Positions 17,722-26,571 of a DNA stretch of 39,763 nucleotides are shown in pieces (the stretch's first letter is position 1; each line of letters starts with the position of its first letter). The notes beneath the pieces are model-generated. The model saw only the letters and a list, made by a program, of their open reading frames with translations, was not told where the DNA came from and made no database searches. The stretch spans positions 1-39,763 of the forward strand of contig QHXW01000080.1 of the NCBI GenBank assembly GCA_003223115.1, in the 5' to 3' direction. Source of the stretch: Acidobacteriota bacterium. Lineage in GTDB: Bacteria > Acidobacteriota > Terriglobia > Bryobacterales > Bryobacteraceae. Both the position numbers and the translations under genes were made by a program.

Positions 17722-20700
17722 GGCGCGGGACCAGGCTCGCTCTCATCATCGGCGGCTGCGCGGCGGGCCTGGCGGCCGGCCTGATCATTGCCTCGCTTTT
17801 CGTCGCCCAGAGTGGCTGGCTCCGGGAGCAAGTGCGCGGACGAATCGTCAGCGAGGTCGAGAAATCCACCGGAGGTCGGGTGGAGATCGGCTCCTTCACT
17901 TTCGACTGGCACACCATTACGGCGCGTGTGCTTAATTTCGTCATCCATGGAACTGAACCGGCGGGCTCTCAGCCGCTGTTCCGCGCGCGCTCCGTCACGG
18001 TGGTTCTCAAGATCCTATCGGTGTTTGAACGCAAGGTAGACGTCCAATCCGTGGATGTCGACCAGCCTCAGTCGTACTTGATCATCTATCCGAATGGAAG
18101 CACCAATATTCCTCAGCCCAAAGTGCCACACCAGTCGAACAAGACCGCCGTCGAAACCATTCTGGACCTGGCGGTTGGCCGCTTCACCGTGCAAAACGGA
18201 TTCATGAACGTGAATGCGCTGAAAGTACCCTGGAACGCATCCGGTGAAAATCTGCGCACACAATTCACATATAACTTGATCCGTCGCAGTTACAACGGCG
18301 ACATCTCGATTCAACCCATACATCTGAAAGCCCACACTGATCTGCCGGTGGACATGGGTATCAAGGTTTCACTCGTGCTTGAAAGGAACAAGCTCACCAT
18401 TTCCAACGCAAAGTTCGAGACTCCGCAATCCAATGCCGTACTCTCCGGCACCGTCCAGAACTTCCCCGCGCCCCAGAGCTCGTTTCAATACCATGTTCGG
18501 CTTTCGCTCGACGAAACCGGCCGGGCGCTACGCCTCACATCGCGTCCACAGGGTACCGTGTGGATAGGCGGGAATGCCAGCTTCAGTGATCTGCAGCACT
18601 ACCTGTTCACCGGCAATCTGCACACCGGATCTGTTTCTTTCCGTCAGGGGGATTTACATTTCACTGACATTCGCGCGGAATCGGCATTTCGGGCTGATCC
18701 GGAAAAAATAAGTCTTGACGGAATCCGGCTCTCGGCTTTTGAAGGTAATTTCAATGGGCGAGCTCAAATCGTCCGGCTCGACCGCTTTCGACTCGAGGGT
18801 GAAGCGGGTCGGTTCAACCTTCGGCGCGCGGCGCGTCTTCATAGCCAGCAACACATGCCCTGGGACGGCCTTTTATCTGGACCGGTTGAAGTGCAAGGCA
18901 GGTTAGGCGAGCGTCACCGCGGCGGGTTCGAAGCCAAAGTCAAGTTAGGCATTACGCCCGCGCCGGCCAGCCCGCCGGTGCACGGACTCGTTGAAGCCAG
19001 GTACGACGGCTCTCGTAAGATTCTCGACCTCGGACACTCTTACTTCGCTCTCCCTTCTACTCGCGTGGACTTCACAGGTACGTTGGGTCAGACGCTGCGC
19101 GTTCAATTACGCTCGACAAATCTCGATGAGCTTCTGCCGGCCGTGGAGCTGTTTTCGAGCGTACCCGTCCCGATTCCGATCAAGCTCCAAAACGGTGCAG
19201 CAACATTCAACGGGACTGTAACCGGGCGCTTGATTGCTCCGCAAATCGCAGGCCATGTTGCGCTCACCAACTTTGTTTATGCACAGGAGAAAATCGACTC
19301 CTTCAATGCGGACACTTCCGCTCAAAAATCCGGCGTGGCGGTGCGGAACGCGGCTCTGGCGCGGGGCAACCTACACGCCCAATTTGCAGCTACCGTAGCT
19401 CTGCGGGATTGGAGGCCGGATCAGGGCGGCCCGCTCTCAGCGACAGGCTCGGTGCGCGGAGCCGATGTCGCCGACGTGCTGGCACTGGCAGGCAGGAAAA
19501 ATATTCCAGCAAAAGGCAGCCTTGCCGCATCCGGCCAAATTTCCGGGACTGTTGGTAATCCGCTGATCAAGTCGGATCTGACGGTGACGAACGGATCCTT
19601 CTATGAAGAGCCGTTTGACCGCCTCGCCGCAAATGTCAGTTACGTGGGTAACCTGGTCACCGTCGCTAATGGCCAGATAAGATCCGGTCACAGACAAATG
19701 ACATTCACGGCGACGTACACCCACGCGCCTGAAAATTTTGAAAATGGACGCCTCACATTTCAAACTGCGAGCAACCGCATGGCTATGGAGCAGTTCCACT
19801 TCATAGGGCGCTATGAACCCAGTTTAACCGGCACCGTAGAGTCAACCGCCAATGGAGTGGCCGCCGTATCCACCTCCTGCGCAGGGACTTCGTTCCAACT
19901 GATCAGCTTGGACGCTGATGTTGCGGGCCATGGAATTCAGGTTCAGCAGATATCATTGGGCGATCTCCATCTGGCGGCAAAGACGGAAGGATCCGTGCTG
20001 ACCGCCCACTTTGAATCTGATTTCGCTCAATCTGCCATCAAAGGAGATGGCCGCTGGCGCCTTGAAGACAGTTATCCGGGTTCGGCGAATGTCATCTTTT
20101 CGAAGGTCGATTTTAGCGCGGTCCGCGCGCTTGTAGCCCCGTCTTCGACACCTCCACTCAACTTCACAGGCTCCGCTGAAGGGAAGCTCGGGATTTCAGG
20201 ACCGCTCATCAAACCCGAAGCCTGGACGGCAACCCTGGACATACCGCGTCTCGAAATATCGCAGGTGCCCGGTCAGGTAACGGCCGGCAACAACGTGCAA
20301 CTGGCTCTGCACAACTCGGGACCGGTCCGCGTCGTCATGCAGAATTCCATCATTCGCGTGGAGAGCGCGCGACTAGTGGGCCATTCCACGAATATTGCCC
20401 TGACGGGGACCATTTCCACCAAAGACCCAAGCACGCTGAACCTCCGGGCGAATGGAACCGTTGACCTGGGTATCTTGCAGGATTTCGACCGCGACTTGAT
20501 GTCATCCGGTGACGTTGCTTTAGACGCAACCATCGGCGGGCCGCTGAAACAGCCGCTGATTACGGGCGAGCTTCGATTAAAGGACGCGAATCTCGACGTC
20601 GCCAATTTCCCCAACGGCCTCGCCAATGCCAACGGTGTAATCCTCTTCAACGGGGACAGGGCCACTATTCAGAGTCTCACTGGTGAATCGGGCGGCGGAA

Positions 20701-21725
20701 AAATATCGGCTTCCGGTTTTGTCTCGTACGTCGGCGGCGAGGTCGCGCTACGCATTGACGTATCGGCGAACCAGGTGCGGGTGCGCTATCCGGAAGGCGC
20801 AAGCACGGTTGCAGACGCCAGTCTGAGTTGGACGGGCAGCACGCAGCGCAGCCTGGTCGCCGGCACAGTGACAGTATTGCGGACCGGCTTCAATCCGCAT
20901 ACGGATTTCGGCTCCATTCTGGCCAAATCGGCCGAGCCGGTGCGCACGGCGGCAACCCGAACGGGTCTGTTGGGCGGCATGCATTTTGACGTTCAGATTC
21001 AAACTTCGGCCGACGTTGTTTTTGAGTCCGCTTTGACTCAACAGCTCCAGTTGGATGCCAACCTGCGGATGCGCGGAACGCCGAGCAATCCCGTGCTGCT
21101 GGGCCGGATCAACATCACCGAAGGCGAGCTGACGTTCTTCGGTAACAAATACACCATCAACCAGGGCTCGATTGCATTCTTCAATCCAGTCAAGCTGGAA
21201 CCGATCTTCAACATTGATTTGCAGACGCGTGCGCGTGGCGTGGACGTTACCGTGACCATTTCGGGACCCATCAACCAGCTCAATATGAGCTACCGGTCCG
21301 ACCCACCGATGCAGTTTTCGGAGCTCGTTGCACTTCTCGCAACGGGGCGCGCTCCCTCATCCGATCCATCCGCAACGGCGCGCGCATCCGGGGCCGCGCA
21401 GACCTGGCAGCAGATGGGGGCTTCCGCCCTGATTGGTCAGGCCATTGCCAATCCGGTGGCTGGACGGCTGCAGCGGTTCTTCGGCGTGAGCAAAATCAAG
21501 ATCGATCCGCTGTTGACCGGCCTTGACAATCCGCAGGCCCGCCTGACGCTCGAGCAGCAGATCTCACCCGACATCACGTTCACCTACATCACCAACCTGA
21601 ACCGCAGCTACGCTCAGGTCATCCGGATCGAATGGGATGTCAGCAAGCGGTGGTCGGTTGTGGCTCTGCGCGAGGAAAACGGGCTGTTCGGCCTGGACGT
21701 TTATTACAAGAAACGGTTCAAGTAA
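17718..21725 (+). CDS. tamB: TamB (DUF490) translocation and assembly module protein
   Basis: A 1335-residue envelope-spanning protein. One N-terminal TM anchor (LALIIGGCAAGLAAGLIIASLFV) is followed by the AsmA-like start (LREQVRGRIVSEVEKSTGGRVEIGSF). Over 1000 residues of repeating short beta strands follow, as expected of the AsmA/TamB beta-taco fold. The C-terminal DUF490 domain (~1000-1335) is clear: LTFFGNKYTINQGSIAFFNP, RARGVDVTVTISGPINQL, FSELVALLATGRAPSSD and the final LDVYYKKRFK. TamB works with an Omp85 partner in outer-membrane protein assembly, and AsmA-like proteins also move phospholipid. Length is close to that of E. coli TamB. Starting four bases inside the chaperone gene, it is cotranscribed with it and with the upstream Omp85 gene. 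Confidence 0.94.
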   Translation: MRRGTRLALIIGGCAAGLAAGLIIASLFVAQSGWLREQVRGRIVSEVEKSTGGRVEIGSFTFDWHTITARVLNFVIHGTEPAGSQPLFRARSVTVVLKILSVFERKVDVQSVDVDQPQSYLIIYPNGSTNIPQPKVPHQSNKTAVETILDLAVGRFTVQNGFMNVNALKVPWNASGENLRTQFTYNLIRRSYNGDISIQPIHLKAHTDLPVDMGIKVSLVLERNKLTISNAKFETPQSNAVLSGTVQNFPAPQSSFQYHVRLSLDETGRALRLTSRPQGTVWIGGNASFSDLQHYLFTGNLHTGSVSFRQGDLHFTDIRAESAFRADPEKISLDGIRLSAFEGNFNGRAQIVRLDRFRLEGEAGRFNLRRAARLHSQQHMPWDGLLSGPVEVQGRLGERHRGGFEAKVKLGITPAPASPPVHGLVEARYDGSRKILDLGHSYFALPSTRVDFTGTLGQTLRVQLRSTNLDELLPAVELFSSVPVPIPIKLQNGAATFNGTVTGRLIAPQIAGHVALTNFVYAQEKIDSFNADTSAQKSGVAVRNAALARGNLHAQFAATVALRDWRPDQGGPLSATGSVRGADVADVLALAGRKNIPAKGSLAASGQISGTVGNPLIKSDLTVTNGSFYEEPFDRLAANVSYVGNLVTVANGQIRSGHRQMTFTATYTHAPENFENGRLTFQTASNRMAMEQFHFIGRYEPSLTGTVESTANGVAAVSTSCAGTSFQLISLDADVAGHGIQVQQISLGDLHLAAKTEGSVLTAHFESDFAQSAIKGDGRWRLEDSYPGSANVIFSKVDFSAVRALVAPSSTPPLNFTGSAEGKLGISGPLIKPEAWTATLDIPRLEISQVPGQVTAGNNVQLALHNSGPVRVVMQNSIIRVESARLVGHSTNIALTGTISTKDPSTLNLRANGTVDLGILQDFDRDLMSSGDVALDATIGGPLKQPLITGELRLKDANLDVANFPNGLANANGVILFNGDRATIQSLTGESGGGKISASGFVSYVGGEVALRIDVSANQVRVRYPEGASTVADASLSWTGSTQRSLVAGTVTVLRTGFNPHTDFGSILAKSAEPVRTAATRTGLLGGMHFDVQIQTSADVVFESALTQQLQLDANLRMRGTPSNPVLLGRINITEGELTFFGNKYTINQGSIAFFNPVKLEPIFNIDLQTRARGVDVTVTISGPINQLNMSYRSDPPMQFSELVALLATGRAPSSDPSATARASGAAQTWQQMGASALIGQAIANPVAGRLQRFFGVSKIKIDPLLTGLDNPQARLTLEQQISPDITFTYITNLNRSYAQVIRIEWDVSKRWSVVALREENGLFGLDVYYKKRFK

Positions 21726-21729
21726 CGCG

Positions 21730-21746
21730 GCGGCGATCAACGCCGC
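21730..21746. terminator. GC hairpin at convergent tamB/mutM ends
   Basis: A six-pair stem GCGGCG/CGCCGC with the loop ATCAA lies over the last codons of mutM and five bases after the tamB stop. It could slow transcription from both sides, but there is no T tract on either strand, so intrinsic termination is uncertain. Confidence 0.3.
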
Positions 21747-22531
21747 TGGCACTTGGGACAGAAATGAGTGCCGCGCTGGCTCACCAGGATGCGGCGAATG
21801 GGATTACCGCATTTTACGCACGGTTCGCCGGTGCGCTGATACACATTGTGCTTTACCTGAAAACTTCCCTGCCTTCCGTCGATGTCGACGTAATCCGATA
21901 TCGATGATCCGCCCGCTTCAATGGCTTCGCGAAGCACGCGAGTCAGCGCTTTGTGCAATCGCTCCACACGATCTTTCCGCAGCCGGGCCGCGATGGCCAG
22001 CGGATGAATCCCCGCGCGGAACAGAGATTCATCGGCATAGATATTTCCCACTCCGCGAAGGAAGCTTTGGTTCAGCAGCAACGCTTTGATTCTGGATTTG
22101 CGCTTGCGCATGAGAGCTGCGAAGGCATCAACCGGGATTTCGAGAGGCTCCGGGCCGAGCTTGCGGACGCGCGCGGGAAGGCCCTGGCTCAACTCCAGCC
22201 GGCCAAACTGGCGAATATCGTCGTAAAGCAGCATGCCGCTATCCAGGCTCAGAATGGCGTGCGTGTGCTTTCCGGCTACGCCGTTCATGAGCAGCTTTCC
22301 GGTCATGCCCAGATGGACCACGAAACACTGATCGCCTTCCAGTTCGAACACCAGAAACTTGCCGTGCCTGCGCAGCGTTCGGATCTTCTTTCCTGCCAGG
22401 GCAGCCGCAGTCTGGTCAGCATTGCCGCGCAAGACGCGCAGCCCGCGGAATTCGGCGCTCAAGATACGCCGGCCGCGAATCCGGGGCTCGAGCGCGCGTG
22501 CAATCGTCTCAACTTCGGGAAGTTCAGGCAT
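21737..22531 (-). CDS. mutM: Formamidopyrimidine-DNA glycosylase (Fpg/MutM)
   Basis: A base-excision repair enzyme removing 8-oxoguanine and formamidopyrimidines and nicking by beta/delta elimination. The 264-residue product has the catalytic N-terminus PELPEVETIAR (P2 and E3), HLGMTGKL (~73-80), the helix-two-turn-helix KALLLNQSFLRGVGNIYADE and GGSSISDYVDIDGRQGSFQ. The C-terminal zinc finger has C238, C241, C258 and C261. All key elements are intact and the length is normal. Its ATG overlaps the 3' end of the Rieske gene by 8 bp (ATGCCTGA), so the two are translated together. A GC hairpin marks the 3' end shared with the convergent tamB. Confidence 0.96.
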   Translation of the reverse strand: MPELPEVETIARALEPRIRGRRILSAEFRGLRVLRGNADQTAAALAGKKIRTLRRHGKFLVFELEGDQCFVVHLGMTGKLLMNGVAGKHTHAILSLDSGMLLYDDIRQFGRLELSQGLPARVRKLGPEPLEIPVDAFAALMRKRKSRIKALLLNQSFLRGVGNIYADESLFRAGIHPLAIAARLRKDRVERLHKALTRVLREAIEAGGSSISDYVDIDGRQGSFQVKHNVYQRTGEPCVKCGNPIRRILVSQRGTHFCPKCQRR

Positions 22532-22841
22532 GTGAGGAAGGAACGTTCAGGAGGATTTCGCCACCTTCGGATTTCACTTCGTAGGCAGCCACCTTCCGAT
22601 TCGGGTCCATATCATTTTCGCCGCTGGCACAATTCCAGTGCCAGGCGTGCCACGGGCAAATCACGTAATTTCCGCTGATCTCTCCCTGTCCCAGCGGTCC
22701 ACCGCGGTGCGGGCAGATGCCGCTGAGCGCCGTGATCCTGCCGCCGACGTTGCAGAGCGCATACGGCGTTTGACCCACACTGACTTCCATGACGCAATCC
22801 GGCTGGAGTTCGGAGACCGATGCAACTTTCACAAACGGCAT
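22524..22841 (-). CDS. Rieske [2Fe-2S] ferredoxin, NirD/bphF-like
   Basis: A 105-residue soluble Rieske protein. Cluster ligands are C43-P-H45 (GICPHRGGPLG) and C62-P-W-H65 (ICPWHAWHW), with the expected spacing. There is no TM segment or signal peptide, so it resembles the small ferredoxins of dioxygenases or the NirD-like group, not the bc1 subunit. I chose ATG 22841 (MPFVKVASVSELQP), where homology to the family begins; the frame stays open further up but would overlap the divergent gene. No oxygenase is adjacent. It overlaps mutM, which suggests coexpression with oxidative DNA repair; a functional link is inference. The divergent lipoprotein gene starts 46 bp away. Confidence 0.88.
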   Translation of the reverse strand: MPFVKVASVSELQPDCVMEVSVGQTPYALCNVGGRITALSGICPHRGGPLGQGEISGNYVICPWHAWHWNCASGENDMDPNRKVAAYEVKSEGGEILLNVPSSHA

Positions 22842-22887
22842 ACATCCAGCAAAGCGAAACCAATCTAGCGTGTCAAGATAGAGTGAA

Positions 22888-23847
22888 ATGCCAAGGCTGC
22901 TGCTCGCGTTCATCCTGGCGCTTACCATGACGGGCTGCCGGCGCGAGTCAGTGCGTGTGGTAGGTGTGGTTCCGAAAGGCGCAAATCATATTTTTTGGCA
23001 GACAGTTCACGCCGGCGCCGTCAAAGCCGGGCGTGAATATCATTTCGAAATCGAATGGAATGCGCCAACGCTCGAAATCGATTCAAGCCGCCAAATTGAG
23101 ATTGTCGAGTCCATGATCAACCGGCGTCTAGCCGGGATTGTGCTCGCGCCCGTGGATCGCCGCGCGCTGGTGGGCGTGGTCGAACGCGCGGAGCGTGAGG
23201 GAATTCCAGTTTCCATCTTCGACTCCGCCATCGACACTGCCCATATCCTCTCCTATGTCGCTACCGACAACGTGGAAGGCGGCCGCATGGCGGCGCGGCG
23301 CCTGGGTGAGATTGTGGGCGGCAAGGGCAAAGTCGGAATCATCGGATTCATGCCAGGCAGCGCAGCCACCATGGAACGCGAAGATGGATTTCAGAGTGAA
23401 ATTCGCAAGAGTTTTCCAGGGATCGAGATCGTGGGACTGCAGTTCGGCATGGCCGATCGCGCCAAGGCCATGGCCGAGAGCGAAAACATGATGAATGCAC
23501 ATCCCGATCTTGGGGGAATTTTCGCCGACAACGAATCAAGTTCTTCGGGCGCGGCACAGGCGCTAAAATCCCGCAGCGGATTGAAAACAAAACTCGTGGC
23601 CTTCGACGCCTCAGACCAGTTGATCGCCGATCTGCGCGGCGGCACAATCGACTCGCTTGTGGTGCAGAACCCGTTCCGCATGGGCTACGAAAGCACGCGC
23701 GCCATCGGCCTTAAGCTTTCGGGGCAGACGCCTCCGGCGCGGATCGACTCGGGCGTGCGCCTGGTGCGGCGCGACGATCTGGATCAGCAGGATGTGCACG
23801 CGCTGCTGTATCCGGATATCAGCAAGTATTTGAACTTGAGACAATGA
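22888..23847 (+). CDS. Sugar-type substrate-binding lipoprotein (RbsB-like)
   Basis: A 319-residue periplasmic binding protein of the type I (ribose/galactose) class. The N-terminus is a lipoprotein signal with lipobox LTMTGC, lipidated C17. The first lobe begins RVVGVVPKGANHIFWQTVHAG and the hinge region includes IVLAPVDRRALVGVVERA and GIPVSIFDSAID. The second lobe has VGIIGFMPGSAATMERE and LGGIFADNESSSSGAAQAL, and the end has LVAFDASDQLIADLRGGTIDSLVVQNPFRMGYE. It would bind a pentose, hexose or related autoinducer-like ligand. No ABC permease or ATPase is encoded nearby, so it is an orphan component or serves a transporter elsewhere. Confidence 0.9.
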   Translation: MPRLLLAFILALTMTGCRRESVRVVGVVPKGANHIFWQTVHAGAVKAGREYHFEIEWNAPTLEIDSSRQIEIVESMINRRLAGIVLAPVDRRALVGVVERAEREGIPVSIFDSAIDTAHILSYVATDNVEGGRMAARRLGEIVGGKGKVGIIGFMPGSAATMEREDGFQSEIRKSFPGIEIVGLQFGMADRAKAMAESENMMNAHPDLGGIFADNESSSSGAAQALKSRSGLKTKLVAFDASDQLIADLRGGTIDSLVVQNPFRMGYESTRAIGLKLSGQTPPARIDSGVRLVRRDDLDQQDVHALLYPDISKYLNLRQ

Positions 23848-24035
23848 CGAGTGTGGGACGCATCCACGCGCCTCACAGACTCTGAACCGCGGCCTCCGCC
23901 CGTTACTTGTGCCGGGTGAGGGCCCAGGGAGCGACGCCCTGCATTTTCCGTGGCCCCACACCGCGACCACCGCGACCGTCGCATCGTGAGGAGCTGCAAC
24001 CCCGCATGATAAAATTTGAATTGACCTCTACCTAA

Positions 24036-26393
24036 ATGGATTTTCTTCAAGGGCTCAATCCCCAGCAGCGGGAAGCCGTAATTCACACTGAGGGTCCGTT
24101 GTTGATCCTGGCAGGCGCCGGCAGCGGCAAAACGCGCGTCATCACGCATCGCATCGCGCATCTGGTCAGTAAGCAGCACATTCCACCCTCAGCAATTTTG
24201 GCCGTCACGTTCACCAATAAGGCCGCAGATGAAATGCGCACGCGCGTGGCGGGCCTCTTGGAAAGCGAGAACCTGTCTTCTGCTCCGAATCTTTCCACGT
24301 TTCATTCGTTTTGCGTGCGACTGCTGCGGCGTGATGGTGATCCGCTAGCGCAGGTGCGCCCCGGTTTCACGCGCCGGTTCTCCATTTACGATGACGAAGA
24401 TCAGTTAGCCATCGTGAAAGCCGCATTCCGGCACTTGGGCCTCGATGAAAAATTCATGCAATACCGCGCTGTGCTTTCGCGTATCAGCCACGCCAAAAAT
24501 CACAAAAAGACGCCCCAGGAACTCTATCAGGCCGCAACTGAGCCCATTCTGACCAAGATCGCCGTCATCTATGAGGAGTATGAGAAGGCCCTGCGCCAAT
24601 CAAATGCCCTGGATTTCGACGACCTGCTGCTCGAAACCGTGCGCCTGCTCTATCACGATGAAGCCACGCGTGAGGGGTACAATCGTCGGCTGAGCTACAT
24701 CATGATTGATGAATACCAGGACACCAATCGCACCCAGTACGAACTGATGCGGCTGTTAACGCAGTCGCACCAGAATGTATGCGTGGTGGGCGATGAGGAT
24801 CAGTCGATCTATAGCTGGCGCGGGGCCGACATTCACAACATTCTCGATTTCGAGCGCGATTTTCCGAACGCTCTCACCATACGTTTAGAGCAGAATTACC
24901 GTTCGACCAAGAACATTCTGGAAGCCGCGAGCGCCCTGGTGGCCCGCAACAAAGAACGCAAGGGCAAGTGGCTCTGGACCGAAGCCGATGCGGGCGACAT
25001 GCTCGGGTTCTATACCGGATACGATGCGGAGAACGAAGCATTGTTCATCGCCGACACCATCGAACATCTGCTGGCCGCGGATCCTGACCAGCGTGTGGCC
25101 GTTCTTTACCGCACCAACTTTCAGTCACGTCAAATCGAAGAAGCCTTGCGGCGCTACGGCCGAAAATATGTCGTCGTGGGCGGATTCAGTTTCTATCAAC
25201 GCTCCGAAATCAAGGACGTCCTCGCGTACCTGAAGCTCGCGCTTTCGCTCCAGGACTCGATCAGCCTGCTGCGCATCATCAACACACCGGCTCGCGGAAT
25301 CGGCAAGACAACCGGGGAGCAGGTAGAGCGCTATGCGCTCGAGAACAATCTGGATCTGCTGACAGCAATTGGGCGTATGCTTGACGGGCGGCAGTTCGGG
25401 ACGCGCGCGCATGCAGCTCTCGAGGTTTTTCGCAAGCTGATTCTAGAGTTGAACGAAGCCGTGAGCGCTCTGCCGTTGCACGATGCCATGCGCTTCATCG
25501 AAGAGCGGACCGGCTACCGCGGAATGTTGGAGCAAGAGAACACGCCCGAGGCGCAGGGCCGTCTGGAGAACCTCGACGAACTTGCGAGCGCCGCCGCTGA
25601 AGCTGCCGCGCGCGGTGAAAGTGCAGCGGACTTTCTGGATCACGCCGCACTGGTTTCGGACGCCGACACAGTCGACGAGCGCGCGCAAGTGAATTTACTG
25701 ACTCTCCACAACGCCAAGGGCCTGGAGTTTCCGTTCGTTTTTCTGGCCGGCTTGGAAGAAGGTCTGTTTCCCCAAAGCCGCTCATTCGACTCCGAGGCCA
25801 GGCTCGAAGAAGAGCGCCGGCTCTGCTATGTGGGCATGACTCGCGCGGAGAAACGTCTGATCCTCACCTGGGCCCGTTACCGTCGCCGTTTCGGAGGCGG
25901 CGACCTGGAACGCTCGATCCCCTCACGCTTCTTGCAGGAGATTCCAGCCAACCTGACGCAGAATCTGGGCGGCGAAGATGACCGGGTCCCGCAACTCGAT
26001 CTCAAGGCGGAGCGCCATGAGGTTCGCGCGAGCGTTAAACGGAATACGTTCACCGGCAAGACCTATAACTCGCTAGAAAACATCTCGCAGTTTTTCGCTG
26101 AGCGAGGCATGGCGTTTCCGCTAGCGCAAGGTCGCGATCGCGCCGCCGGGCACAGCAGCCAAAATCAGCAGCAGGCCGCCCCGCGGCCGCTTTCCTCGCG
26201 GCCCCTGCCCCACGCGCCACCCGCTCCCAAGCATCCGGCGAAAACGGGCATGACCGTGGAACATCCCAAATACGGCACTGGAACCGTGGTGCGGCGCGAA
26301 GGTGAAGGCGATGATGCTAAGATCACCGTGAGCTTCGCTCGGTACGGGCTGAAGAAGCTGGTAGAAAAGTACGCTGGATTGAAAAAGACCTGA
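24036..26393 (+). CDS. pcrA: ATP-dependent DNA helicase, PcrA/UvrD family
   Basis: A 785-residue superfamily 1A 3'-to-5' helicase for nucleotide-excision and mismatch repair and for clearing RecA or replication blocks. Motifs in order: Q motif LNPQQREAV (7-15), Walker A AGAGSGKT (26-33), Ia VTFTNKAADEM, motif II DEYQDTN, motif III VVGDEDQSIYSWRGAD, motif IV LEQNYRST, motif V TLHNAKGLEFPFVFLAG and motif VI YVGMTRAEKRL. The C-terminal tail has the Tudor-like MTVEHPKYGTGTVVRREG, which in PcrA binds RNA polymerase. The start ATG has no good ribosome binding site. Its stop overlaps a small basic-protein gene by one base. The naming of pcrA against uvrD is by length and tail only. Confidence 0.95.
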   Translation: MDFLQGLNPQQREAVIHTEGPLLILAGAGSGKTRVITHRIAHLVSKQHIPPSAILAVTFTNKAADEMRTRVAGLLESENLSSAPNLSTFHSFCVRLLRRDGDPLAQVRPGFTRRFSIYDDEDQLAIVKAAFRHLGLDEKFMQYRAVLSRISHAKNHKKTPQELYQAATEPILTKIAVIYEEYEKALRQSNALDFDDLLLETVRLLYHDEATREGYNRRLSYIMIDEYQDTNRTQYELMRLLTQSHQNVCVVGDEDQSIYSWRGADIHNILDFERDFPNALTIRLEQNYRSTKNILEAASALVARNKERKGKWLWTEADAGDMLGFYTGYDAENEALFIADTIEHLLAADPDQRVAVLYRTNFQSRQIEEALRRYGRKYVVVGGFSFYQRSEIKDVLAYLKLALSLQDSISLLRIINTPARGIGKTTGEQVERYALENNLDLLTAIGRMLDGRQFGTRAHAALEVFRKLILELNEAVSALPLHDAMRFIEERTGYRGMLEQENTPEAQGRLENLDELASAAAEAAARGESAADFLDHAALVSDADTVDERAQVNLLTLHNAKGLEFPFVFLAGLEEGLFPQSRSFDSEARLEEERRLCYVGMTRAEKRLILTWARYRRRFGGGDLERSIPSRFLQEIPANLTQNLGGEDDRVPQLDLKAERHEVRASVKRNTFTGKTYNSLENISQFFAERGMAFPLAQGRDRAAGHSSQNQQQAAPRPLSSRPLPHAPPAPKHPAKTGMTVEHPKYGTGTVVRREGEGDDAKITVSFARYGLKKLVEKYAGLKKT

Positions 26394-26551
26394 TGAATAC
26401 CAAAAAAATCACCGACAGAACTGAACGCAAGAAACTGAAACGCGCGGCGCGCCATAAGGCGCCGGCCAAACCCAAGCGCGGCTCAGGCGTGGCCCGCGGC
26501 TCACTCAAGCGCAAACTGCGGAAGATGGCCCAAGGAACACGCAAGCGCTAG
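26393..26551 (+). CDS. 52-residue highly basic protein coupled to the helicase gene
   Basis: The ATG shares one base with the helicase stop (TGATG) and opens a 52-codon frame ending at TAG 26551. The product begins MNTKKITDRTERKKLKR and continues with APAKPKRGSG and SLKRKLRKMAQGTRKR. Some 40 percent of residues are Lys or Arg and acidic residues are almost absent, so it should be unstructured and bind nucleic acid. I do not recognise the family. The frame is retained between two real genes, with a 20-bp gap to the next, which supports a real small gene. The main doubt is that short frames can persist by chance; the composition is more biased than expected of noise. Confidence 0.55.
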   Translation: MNTKKITDRTERKKLKRAARHKAPAKPKRGSGVARGSLKRKLRKMAQGTRKR

Positions 26552-26571
26552 ACACGCGGGCCGCGGTTCCG

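Noticed and set aside
24021-24035. TTGACC just before the helicase gene as a -35 box
   Set aside because: It lies only about ten bases before the start codon with no room for a -10 element upstream of the coding region.
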